DNA of 64,000 nt. Origin: Pterobdella sp. o SKG-2022 (lineage: Eukaryota; Annelida; Clitellata; Hirudinida; Piscicolidae). Positions 12,801 to 22,829 of this stretch are shown here, piece by piece. Below the pieces are notes generated by a model. It did not search any database. It was given only the letters and a program-made list of their open reading frames with translations, and had not been told where the DNA came from. The position numbers and the translations under genes are program-made. The DNA lies in NCBI GenBank assembly GCA_964035795.1, contig OZ038322.1, forward strand, positions 12,044,038 to 12,108,037. Reading direction: 5' to 3'. Numbering within the stretch: the first letter of the stretch is position 1; each line of letters opens with the position of its first letter.

Positions 12801-15800
12801 GGGACCCATGGCTCCAATGTAAGCCAAAGTGTACAGGCCTGTACCTGAGTTCAGTTATCAAAGATTTCATGAATGTTTGAGTTCTATTTTAAGTATTTTA
12901 GTTTGGGTTTTGTGTATAATTTAAGACTATTAGAAAAATTTGGTCTTAAATAAACCATGACAAAAAACTTTTTTATTGATAATATCAACTATGGATGCAA
13001 ACCATGGAAAGAACGTGTGAGAACCCATAAATAAATTACTCTAAAACTAATTAAGAGTCTTTTAGTGAGACTATTAAAAATACATTATAAGAATCTATGG
13101 ATAAATTTTCAGCTATTTGCAAACTAAAGTTGTCTGTGTCATAGTATTAAACAATAATGCATAATGGCACGATTATACAAGTTTCCCACGGAGCTACTTA
13201 CAGCTTTTGAAAATTCTTAGACGTCTTAATCCATTGAAAAAAAAACCAAAAAAAATGCTATAAAATTTGCTTTGTTATAACTAAATTTGAATATTCATGA
13301 GATCGAGTCAAATATTAACACTGCTTCAAACCACCGAAAGGCAGATAGCAATTGATTAATCAGTTTGCTGAGACACATTAAATTGTAGGCCATTTATCAA
13401 ATGGCCATATTGATACGAATAATGTTTTTATATCTTATATATGCCTTAAAATCAAATATAGTATTAAAATTGTATTCAATATTTTCAATTTAGTTTCTCA
13501 CTCGATATTTTTAGATTTTAATTATTTACTAATTGTTAAATAATAGAATTAAAACCAGAGTACTAACCTACAAGAAAACAGTTAATCATTGTTCCCTGAA
13601 GGATTGGTTATGAGATGGTCAATTGCTTTTCAGATGTAATGCATGAATGAATTTTCCAGTATTCTATTAATAAAAATGACTTCATTGTTGACAGAGAGAA
13701 CAAATATAGTTCACGCATACATTATCTTGATTGTTGGTAATTATCCCATGTGTAATTATGTTGAAAAACGGTTGCGCACAAGAACACAACATTTTAGATA
13801 CTAATACTATAAGCTTCAATGATAAGAAAGACTTTGAAACTGTTTGAACTTTCATTCATATACTTATATTGATGTAGTAAAAGTACTTTAACATTTTACT
13901 GGAAAAACTGGCTTACACATTTCTTTCACTTGGGAGTTTTATTCATAAGATTAAAGGCATATCTTCAAAATCTGATTTTAAGCGCATTGTTATTTTAACT
14001 CAACTTCCTATAATTAGTTTCATTCATAAATTAAACCTTTAAAATGAGATTTATTTATAAATTCTATAACATAAGATTTTCAGAAGCACAAAAAAAATGA
14101 TACAGGTAAAAATTCAATATCTCAGCATTCTAGCTCCAGATCAAATTAAACCCTGCAAACACACTGAAGAGTTATTTTAATAACTTCTCCCTTCTCACAA
14201 GTGTCAACGTTAAAAGCTTCTTAAAAAATGTAATATAACAAAACAAAACATGGAGTAATACCAGTAATGCATATACGATGATGGTTCCGAGGTTTTGGAA
14301 GAAGACTTGATCATGCAGGCCATATGCTGCTTCTAATATACATCTGTGGATGATATTTTTAGAGACATCGTGTGGTTTTTTATCTGTTGATAATACACAT
14401 TTTTGATGGTGATTTTATCATAAATCGAAAACCTTAATATTGGTTTTTCAAACACTTTTGGGGCATATTTTTAGCACAATAAACATTTTTATTGGATAAC
14501 TATGTACAAAAACTTTACATATACAATTAAATTCTACATACGTAGAATCGCTTAGAGACATCGTATGTATCTTTTTTTAATACAATATACATGTTTATTG
14601 GATGCACAAAAAAAATTGCATGTTTTTTTATGTAGAATCGCTTAAAGACATCGTATGTATCCTTTTTTTTATAATGTTTGATGTCACACTTGGAAATGGA
14701 GATTTTTTTTAAGATACATTTATTGAAAAACGAAGTTTATGTAGAGTTTCTAAGCTCTCAACTAGGGCATTGTATTGAAAGTGGAACAAAAAAAATGTTG
14801 ATTCACAACTGCCGGATTATAAGGTACTAATAATGACTTGTATTTTACTGTATGAATGCGTTTTCAGCTATGAAAGATATATGAAAATTTCCAACTGCAC
14901 AATACAAGCTTGTATTAATTCACTGTCATTATTAAAACGGCGTTGTTGCGTCAACAGACCATTGAACAATGCATAGCTTAGAAATAATAAAATGTTATTG
15001 TTGATCTGAAACTGTTTTATGAATTTATGCATGATTCTTTAATTATATGAGTTTATGGTCAAAAGTAAATTTCAAAATTTTGTACAAATAACTAAATCAA
15101 GACCAAATTTGCGTTTAAAAAGAATTGAGAATCATTGATTTTCAATGATGAGACGAATCAAAAATTATTATTTCCATAAAATATTCATACATATTAAAAA
15201 CTAATTGATATTATCTAATAATTTTCTGCTTCCTAAATGACTTTACGTGAAAAACTACTTCTATAATTTTTAAACTCAGGCTATTTACGTTAAACTGCAT
15301 CAAACTTATCGTGTGTATTTACATGGCGTCTTTTTTTATAGCCTAGATATTCATAGAATTCAGAATAGATATCGAAAAATTGTTATCATTATATCACTGT
15401 TATTTGTCTTAAAGCATGATCTTAGTTGTCAACGGCGAAACAAACGGCCTGAGAGTATGAACGGTGGATCTTGAATCTGACAATTTCAAGTTGGAAGTTA
15501 GCTCCAGCTGAAAATACAAAGATTTGGTCTAAATAAAAAGATTAATTTAAAAATAGCGATATAACCAGGAAAAAAAATCTGGGCCGGCTGCTGTCAAGCC
15601 TAGCTACTGTGGCATGTACGGCCGTATAATAAATTATGATTCATTTATATGATTATATTCATTAGGGAAGTAATTGATTCAATAGTTTTCATTTATTATT
15701 GATATATTCTTGAGGGTATTAACAAATGTAAATAACAATCGCAAAATAATAAACAAGCATTGTTCATTTCTACAAAGAACTCGCTGGTTCTGAAACATAC

Positions 15801-18800
15801 CTATCTGCTTTTCGAAGACTTGTATTGGAAGTTTTTTATAGTTTTCTAACTCAATGTTGCTCAAGAAATAATAATAAATTCATCTTTATTGAAAATATTG
15901 CATCATCAACTTCATTCATGCGTTTTGAATGTTTTAGAATTATTTCAATCCAATGTTTTTTGTTTATTTCTTGAAAAATTAAATATAATGTTTCAAAACT
16001 TTTTGCTTGAAGCTTTTCTGTTTAGTTTTTATACAAATATCAATACAAAAAATAGAGAACTTGAACCGATATAAATATACCACCTAATGATGTAAACACA
16101 CAGTAAATCGGAAAGCTTTGAGCAGTAATGAATTTGTAGACTGTTGTGTTTGTAGGCTAATATTTTGATCACTTAATGAATTCATTTAAAAAACCATTTT
16201 TTTCTTTTATTCTTGCTATTGAACAGAAAACTAAGTTAATTCTTGACCTACGCTTAATTTTTGTTGAATAATATTAACAAAAAATGTCACATAAAATTCC
16301 AACGCTGCATTAGCAAGATAACTAATCAAAACTATAAACTAATCTTTAAGCTAATTGAAACTTAATTTAAAATAAATTTATATGAATTTTTTTCCGTGTT
16401 TTTAAAATGGGAAATAATTATGATTAATTCATTGAATTTGTCTTTCAAGGTTGAGAAATGTCTTCCCCCCTTTGTTAAATCAATAACTTTTTAGCTTAGT
16501 AGTACTTTCGTGGTTAATTAATTATAACGCTGATGGGTTTAACTGTCTGATAAAATGTCTGATTGATGTGAGTTTGAAGATTTTTAATTTTATTTTGAGA
16601 AGGATGAAATCTAAATTTCAAACTGAATAAATATAAGACAAAAAGACTAGAGGAAAAAATTTTTTTAATGAACTATCAAAAAGAACTAAATAAAATTTCA
16701 GTTTTTATGAATATAAATATTTTTTTCTTAACTTTTTAATCGTTGAATGGAATATTTAAATACTTAAATGAGGATTTACATCGTAATTAATAGGGTTTAT
16801 ACAACAAACAATACGCTAACAAAGGTTTAACAACACAGGCTTAAAAAATAAAGCCTTCATACTGGATCTTAATTTATTGGAGTCTTAGTATTTATAAAGC
16901 ACTTTTTCATGTAATTCAAAGCCCTTGCTACAAATTTAACGTAGGACTGGAACATGGGCCGATTTTTGGCCCAACACAGGGTCGAGCAGATAACTTACAG
17001 TACCAAGCTTTGCTTTTCAGTTACAATAAGTGGAACAATAGTTTTCACGTTTTCAGTTTATTGCAATAATTGAAACAAGTTTATTCTCACGGCGGAAGAA
17101 GGAATAAGAAGAATGTTCTGGGCTCAATGTAGTGAAAGTCATGGGTATCAACATTCGTTAGACTGGAATGGGGTTTTGATATCTTTTAGTAGTATATATC
17201 TAATATTGAAATTTTGATATATTTTGATGGTATATACTTAAATTGTATGTGGATCAATACATTCTAATAGTGGATATTTATTATCAGCTGTTTTTTAAAA
17301 GCTCTATTGTGTTTTACTATATTTTAATAATGTATGTTTGATTATACTATTTATATAATTGATATTAATTAAATATGTTTTGGTAATATTTATGTTCTAA
17401 TAATTGTATTCATATTATACGTGTACTTGAGCTATGTTATAGGACTACATGAGTATTGAAAGTACTAAACCATTAGATGGTATAAATAATATAATCTAAT
17501 ACTATTCTTTATTATCTACATCATATTATGAATAAAAAGATGAGCTTTCGAGCAAATTCATAGGCTAAACATACAAAAATGTGGTATTTAATGAAATTTA
17601 TGTGTGTTAATATTGAAAACTCACTGCAAAATTGCTCCAACCACGATGCCAAGTATAATCAATAAACTGTAAAAAAGTGGAGCGTGGTTAAACGTACAAA
17701 AAACTTAGTCCTAATTAATCCATTAATTTAATATTCTTAATTTTCATGTTTTTGCATTTAAATTTTAAAAAGATATACATTTGCTAGTTCATATTATTTC
17801 ATATGTTTTAGAATCCGCACAGCTCGTGGTTTGAGATTCTTCAGGTTTTTAAAAATTCTTCAAGAATTAATCGTAAATGCTAAACAAGTTAGTTATTTTC
17901 AGCTTTTTAATAAAAATAAACGCTTAAAAATGTTTTTTTTTCAACTAAATGCAACTAGTTAATTTATTAAATGACTGAATTTCAATTAAATTGACTCAAC
18001 ATGAATAAAATTTGTTGCGCTTATGAACCTTTTAACGGTTGGGAAATTATTAGAAGATGTGGAAACTTTTCTATCTTGCTTCAATCCAATTGGGAAATTA
18101 GACAAACCGATATTAGATTATAAAAAAAATATTGTTAAATCTAAGAATTCATTATTAATAATCGTTAAATATTTAGATTCTACCAGAGTTTATTTATATT
18201 ACTTTAAGTTTTTTCTCGCTTAATATAGGTGTGATCAAAAATGGGTTTTTAAGCGTTTAGGATCTTTTCTTGTCGTTATGGAAGCATCAGAGACTATGAA
18301 ATGTATTCAATAAAGACATATTGATTGAGCTATAAAAGTCAGCCCTAATAGGCTTGAGTTCCCTGATATAAAATAAATATTGAAAATTTCATTTAAACTA
18401 GATTTTTATCTATTTTTTCAAATCAATTGTTTGAATAACACATTTTTTTGTTGGAGCTTGATTGGTGTGCAGTTAGTGAAAATCAACAACATAATAAAAT
18501 TATCGAAATCAACGAGCATTAAACGCTCATTAAATTTGCAATAGTTTTTGTGTCTTTTCAAATCACCCTAAACTCCAAAATTGTTTAAACTTCATTTTAT
18601 TTAAAAATAATTTAAATTGCTTTGAATGTATGAAAAGGGTAAACAATTGCTGAAAAACTGTTATAACTAATTTTTCTTGATTTTTTGAAACTCTAATTAA
18701 TAAATATAAAAAAATCGTTTCAAATATAAGATACTATGCTATTAGTTCAACTTTTCAGAGACATCGTATGTACTTTTCCTTAATATTTTGTAAAGAAAAA

Positions 18801-19925
18801 CATCAATTAAGAAAAACTTTTTAATACACTTGTTGAGAATCAATAAATTCGATAAGTTTAGCCTTATCAGAAAACGTTAGCGAAAAAATTAAATAATAGT
18901 TACTTTTAGCTTTTGATTATCAATGAATGTATCAAAAAATTCCTCTTAATTGATGTTTTTCGCTAAAAAATGTTTAGTCATGTTTCAAAACCATATAATG
19001 GAAAGGATTAAAGTTAAGTTCTCAATAATAATCCAATCCTACCATGACTCGGGCATCCAGTTGGAAAGGAAGTTTGCGTAGTGGAATCCTAAATTGTTCA
19101 ATTATCTATTATAAAAAATAACAGAAGTCGTATTTATAAGTGATTAAATAAGTGTACAAAGAAAACTTGTGATCAGTCTTAAAGTTATCATATTTTGGAT
19201 TAGTTATTCTTTTTTTGTCTCAGTAGTTCTATTGTAATTTTAATCGAACTTTGATAAAAGATTTTAGAACATGCTAACGTTCAATAAAAAGCTGAATTTA
19301 TCGAAAAATCAGTTCGCTAAAAATAAACGTATCTAAAACATACCTCCTTTTTGAAGTATAGAAAAAATTATCCTTATAATATACATTTACGAGACTTGTG
19401 AGCTGTTTATAATAAGATAATTACAAGATAATATAGCAAAATCTTTTATTTACTGAAAACTGAAATCTCACTGAAGACTTAATCAGTTCCATGCCACTAA
19501 TAATATTCGTTGTTTGTTTGTTTGTTTAAATAAGCTATTAACTATGTTTCTAATTTATAAACTATTCTACTGCTGGTCTTAAGTTTATCGAAAACTATAA
19601 CATGATTCTTAAATAAATAACAGAATTTACCTCTAATGTTTATTATTCAAAAAATCTTTAATGCTTCACCTATTTTAGCAAGAACCACAACAATGAGAAA
19701 GATGGAGAGAATAAATGGCTTTTTGACATAATCGAACTGGAAGCTGGCCACGTGTATTCCGTGATGTTCTTCATGATGGTGGTTTGTGTGGTTGGTGTCG
19801 TGTGTGGAGTTGCTTGTGTGGTCAATTATGTTGGCTGGTTGGTTGGTGGAGCTCGTATGCTTGCTTGTAGTGCATGATTGTAGAAGGATGCAGAAGATTG
19901 AGAAGAAGATTGCCTTTTTTAACAT
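811..19925 (-). CDS. SLC9A: Na+/H+ exchanger, plasma-membrane NHE type (27 exons)
   Basis: Exchanges Na+ for H+ across a membrane. Exons, in order of translation: 19925-19670, 19088-19043, 17666-17625, 17162-17091, 14343-14262, 13595-13568, 12844-12735, 10960-10885, 10716-10643, 9485-9374, 9226-9145, 8306-8211, 7983-7862, 7601-7525, 7375-7253, 7015-6926, 6088-6023, 5726-5620, 5008-4949, 4717-4644, 4158-4043, 3900-3842, 2333-2240, 2044-1953, 1479-1421, 1352-1275, 1202-811. All phases join, giving 894 residues. The N-terminus has a hydrophobic leader, NST/NHT glycosylation sites and a His-rich stretch. The transport core shows FFLFLLPP, AVDPVAV, FGESLLND (the Asn-Asp ion site) and AYGGLRGAVAF. 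The cytoplasmic tail has VMDHLL, KKVLMRE and a Pro/Ser-rich end. Subtype among NHE1-5 is not resolved. The exons at 4717-4644 and 3900-3842 were chosen mainly by phase and are less certain. Introns hold LINE and short-repeat insertions. Confidence 0.93.
2801..2830. repeat. (ATT)10 microsatellite forming the LINE tail
   Basis: Thirty bases of perfect ATT repeat sit directly at the 3' boundary of the LINE copy (read on the minus strand as AAT units). This is the expected simple-repeat tail of the element rather than an independent microsatellite. Confidence 0.9.
2801..3818 (-). mobile_element. CR1/L2-like non-LTR retrotransposon, 5'-truncated, internally deleted
   Basis: Read on the minus strand, an open frame of about 305 codons runs from near 3815 to 2891. 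It opens with FQSAYRSHHSTETAL and has reverse transcriptase motifs SLDISAAFDTINH, GVSQGSVLGPILF and HQFADDITLF. The frame then jumps from the end of the RT palm (KSEVMFVGS) straight into the C-terminal part LHWLPV with LWNSLP and FRKRLK. The roughly 100 residues that normally lie between are missing, yet the frame is kept. The 3' end is a GCGC-containing stem followed by ten ATT triplets, as in self-primed LINE tails. It lies in an exchanger intron, in the same orientation as the host gene. Exact clade within the Jockey/CR1 group is an inference. Confidence 0.88.
11541..11750 (+). repeat. Short dispersed repeat, copy 1 (exchanger intron)
   Basis: Begins near ATTATACGGCTGTA and ends near CCGTTGTCAACTAAGAT. 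The same two ends, about the same distance apart, recur in opposite orientation at 15412-15632. Between them there is patchy similarity, for example a GCTACTAGAG-like block near the start. No protein frame is visible. The family is not recognised; a SINE or a small DNA transposon are both possible. Confidence 0.5.
14355..14672 (+). repeat. Diverged tandem array, roughly 90-105 bp period
   Basis: Two good units and a decayed first one are visible. Block A (ATAAACATTTTTATTGGAT and ATATACATGTTTATTGGAT) occurs at about 14478 and 14583. Block B (GTAGAATCGCTTAGAGACATC with TCGTATGTAT) occurs at about 14541 and 14631. A remnant of block B is at 14361. The array lies in the exchanger intron starting only 18 bases upstream of the exon at 14343-14262. 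Confidence 0.7.
15412..15632 (-). repeat. Short dispersed repeat, copy 2 (exchanger intron, inverted)
   Basis: This is the inverted partner of the repeat at 11541-11750. On the minus strand it starts near ATTATACGGCCGTA and ends near CGCCGTTGACAACTAAGATCATG. The two copies differ at many positions, so they are old or belong to different subfamilies. No open frame of note. Confidence 0.5.
16888..16990 (-). repeat. LINE 3'-end remnant (exchanger intron)
   Basis: GTATTTATAAAGCACTTTTT followed by AAAGCCCTTGCTACAAATTTAA matches a second copy at 45172-45225 almost base for base. The next bases include a small perfect hairpin (TGGGCCGATTTTTGGCCCA). No coding part remains. Confidence 0.55.
18757..18970. 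repeat. Hairpin (MITE-like) element with AGACATCGTATGTA motif
   Basis: A motif AGAGACATCGTATGTA at 18757-18772 is followed by two long inverted arms, about 18791-18848 and 18911-18966. Both arms contain the core GAAAAACATCAATTAAGA or its complement and pair over more than 50 bases with a few mismatches. The loop is about 60 bases. It could fold as a long hairpin in RNA or DNA. No open frame. Confidence 0.65.
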
Positions 19926-20720
19926 GTTGTTTCAACGAGTTTGATCTGGAAGATTATGTGTATTTATTTAGTCTATGAGCTCATGAAAACAGTGTTGAAA
20001 ATGTGAGTTCATATTCTGCATTATATAGGCTTCAAATCAATACATGAATTCACAATAACAGCAGCTTACCCTAAAAGTTCATACACTTTTATAATAACAT
20101 GTGTTAGCTTAGATGAAACACATTTTAAAAATTGTTTTATAAGCCGGGCTTCATTGAAAAAAGATGAGAATATTTGAGAATCAATTAGCATTCGCATGCA
20201 TTTTACAACCTTTTCGTTTAGAATATGCTAATTATTTTATGCATTCTATTAACCTTTTCTTAAAATATTACAAAAAATTGAGCATAGAAAATAATTTAAT
20301 ATTTGAATACATTTAAAATAAGCATTCTACCTTTCGATAAAAATTCATGGGATTTACAGCGCATTTAAATTATATCCTCGTACACAAACGTAACAGGACA
20401 AATGAAAACTTGACGCGCTGTTTAGCTCGCACCTTTTATATAGTATCAGGGATTATAAAAGTACAAAAGATATTTAAATATAATAGTATTTTCAATGAAT
20501 ATTTATATAGACTGTGTGTTTTGTTGCTAAATTTAACACGTAGCTTATGAGCGTTTTTTTCATATATTTAACCTGTTGGTACATCGCTTTTACCTGGATT
20601 ACAAACTAAAAAAACATGTATCGATGTATTTGTCTATAAACATATTTTGACGCAAAAACTAAAAAAATTCATCATTTTAAAAAATATTTTTTCAAATTTC
20701 AATAATTTCAAAGCGAATTA
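19926..20720. other. Spacer between two divergent genes
   Basis: This stretch separates the start codon of the exchanger (minus strand) from that of the FYVE gene (plus strand), so both promoters or 5' exons should lie here. I see no convincing TATA box, 5' exon or repeat. Short open frames are present but look random. Confidence 0.45.
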
Positions 20721-22049
20721 ATGTGGAGTTCGCATAAGAAACTGCTGAAAGTGACAAAAGCTGGTTTGAAAATAATTAGTGAGGGAGGACCTGGATTTCT
20801 AGAACTATCTGAACCAGTATGGATTTTAGACCAGCAAGTAAAACATTCACCCAATTTTTTCATATTTCTGCCATATTTTCGAAAAAGTCTGTTTTTGGTT
20901 TACACTTTTGAATTTAGTAGTTTGAAAAGTTAATAAAGCCAAATATTATTTTTTAGAAGTATATTTTTTAATTTATGTTTTTATTTGATGTTTTTTATAG
21001 TTTTTCAAAACTGATATTTTGACGTGAAATGTTTTATAAATTAATATTCTATCTGAGACTTTAATTAATAGTCAATTTACTAAGGCACTGTACTTAATTT
21101 TTTTTTAAGTTTTTTAAAAAATCTTATTTTCTTTTATGTTTTTCAAGGTTTAAAAAGCTCACACAGTTATTCAAACCAAATGCATTCAATTCAATTTTCA
21201 AACACCAGGTAACAAACTGCAGTGATTGCAATACTAAATTCTCATTCACACAAAGAAAGGTTATTTTTCAATAGATTAAAAATGTTTACTATCTTTTATA
21301 AATGCTCTCAATTTTTTCGAAATAATGTTCAAAAGAATCAATGGGTGAATTACATGAAGAAAATTATACAGCATCACTGCAGGCGTTGTGGGGGTTGTTT
21401 CTGTGGAAAGTGCTGTAAAAAATTGAAGTTGCTTCGAATGTGTTTTGTCGACCCTGTTTTACAATGTATGCAATGTTACAACATTAGTGAAAAAGAGCAA
21501 TATTTCCTTGATAAAGAATTACCAATTCTTATGAAAGGTTGAAACATTATTACTTCTAACAATTGTTCCCAGCTTTTAGTATTTTATATCAATAAGCATA
21601 TTTCCCAAAAAGTAAAAAAAAATTGTCTTTCTGAAAATTTGATAGAAAAGTTAGACTGATTTTGATAATATGAATTTTTGTAGGTGAAATTCTAAATGTT
21701 AGTACACAAGATGTTTCTATTTCTATTCCAAATACCTGCAAACTCTCTCCTTTTCACAAGTATTTACATTATTATTGCCTTAATGACCTAGTAAAACCTA
21801 AAACAATAGTAAGGGGAACAAAAAAGAAATATTTATTTGACTAAATCTGCTAAGCTTTTCGTAAGAAAATTCCACATTATCAAGTTATCTTTATCAATGC
21901 CTGTATGGTTGTCACAAAATGTTGAAGAGATTTTGTTTCTAAACAGGATTCTGGGGAATAGAATGTTTAAAGCTCGTTCTGCGTTACGTTTATATAAGAA
22001 AGATGGCGAAAAAACTTGGATTTATTTTTTTGTGTTCTCGTCATTCTGA
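20721..22049 (+). CDS. ZFYVE21: ZFYVE21-like FYVE zinc-finger protein
   Basis: FYVE domains bind phosphatidylinositol 3-phosphate on endosomes; ZFYVE21 is known from vesicle and focal-adhesion turnover. Exons: 20721-20837, 21209-21259, 21372-21537, 21684-21808, 21855-22049 (217 residues). Exon 1 carries GFLELSEPVWILDQ. Exons 2 and 3 give the zinc ligands: CSDC, then HHCRRCGGCFCGKC and CMQC, with the family hallmark LLRMCFVDP. Exon 4 gives TCKLSPFHKYL, resembling the start of the C-terminal PH-like domain. The last border is uncertain: exon 4 also reads on to a stop at 21842-21844, and the alternative is a 46-base intron. The protein lacks the C-terminal helix found in the human form, so the 3' end may be wrong or decayed. 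Confidence 0.75.
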
Positions 22050-22829
22050 TTATTTTAAAGTACCATTTTACTTTTAATTGAGAAATCTTCATCAATAATT
22101 ATTATTTGATACTTCTTAACTCATCTTACTAATCTAATCTGAATCAATTTTTTTATCTACGTAGCGTTTCAAAAGCGCTCTGCTAGAAACTGATTAAAGA
22201 AAACGGTTTTGAGAGGCTTACTAAAATAGTAGTGAGGATTTGAGGGTACAAGGAATAGAGTTCTTCAGAATAGAAAGAACATTTAAGAAAAAGATTCGGC
22301 ATAAAAGGGAAAACGAATTATAATGAATAATAGAAAGCGAAGACGATGCATTAACGTCGCGAACCTCACTCTACTGATAATAAAAACAATTTTCAAACGG
22401 AAAAAAGTCTATCATTATTGCCTATTTCGACTTTTCTTCTGCTCTTGTCACGGTTGACCAAATACTTCAAAAACCAGAAAGTTCACAAGAAGCATAAAAA
22501 TTTGTTATTAAGAAAGTGGTCAAAAGTATAAAAAACAGAAGGTGGCTATTGAAATAGTTGTTGAGTTGGCTTAGGCTTTTCAGATAATTAAAAATAATAG
22601 AAGTTTCCTAAGTGATGCGAAATAATGGAAAACTTAAAAAATAGGGATATCATTATTTATTAATTCAGACGTGCTAAAATAGGCATGGTTGTTAGTTTGA
22701 TCGACTTCCATTTTATACACTCTATTTTTAAAGTTTTCGAAAGATGGCGTTTACAGATTTATTATTTATTCATTAGGGTTTACGAAGAGACAAAAATAGA
22801 GATAAAATTGTGTTCAAATATTTTCAAAG
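22050..22829. other. Spacer, no gene seen
   Basis: Stops are frequent in all frames. It lies between the end of the FYVE gene and the 3' end of a LINE copy, and probably includes the 3' untranslated region of the former. Confidence 0.4.
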
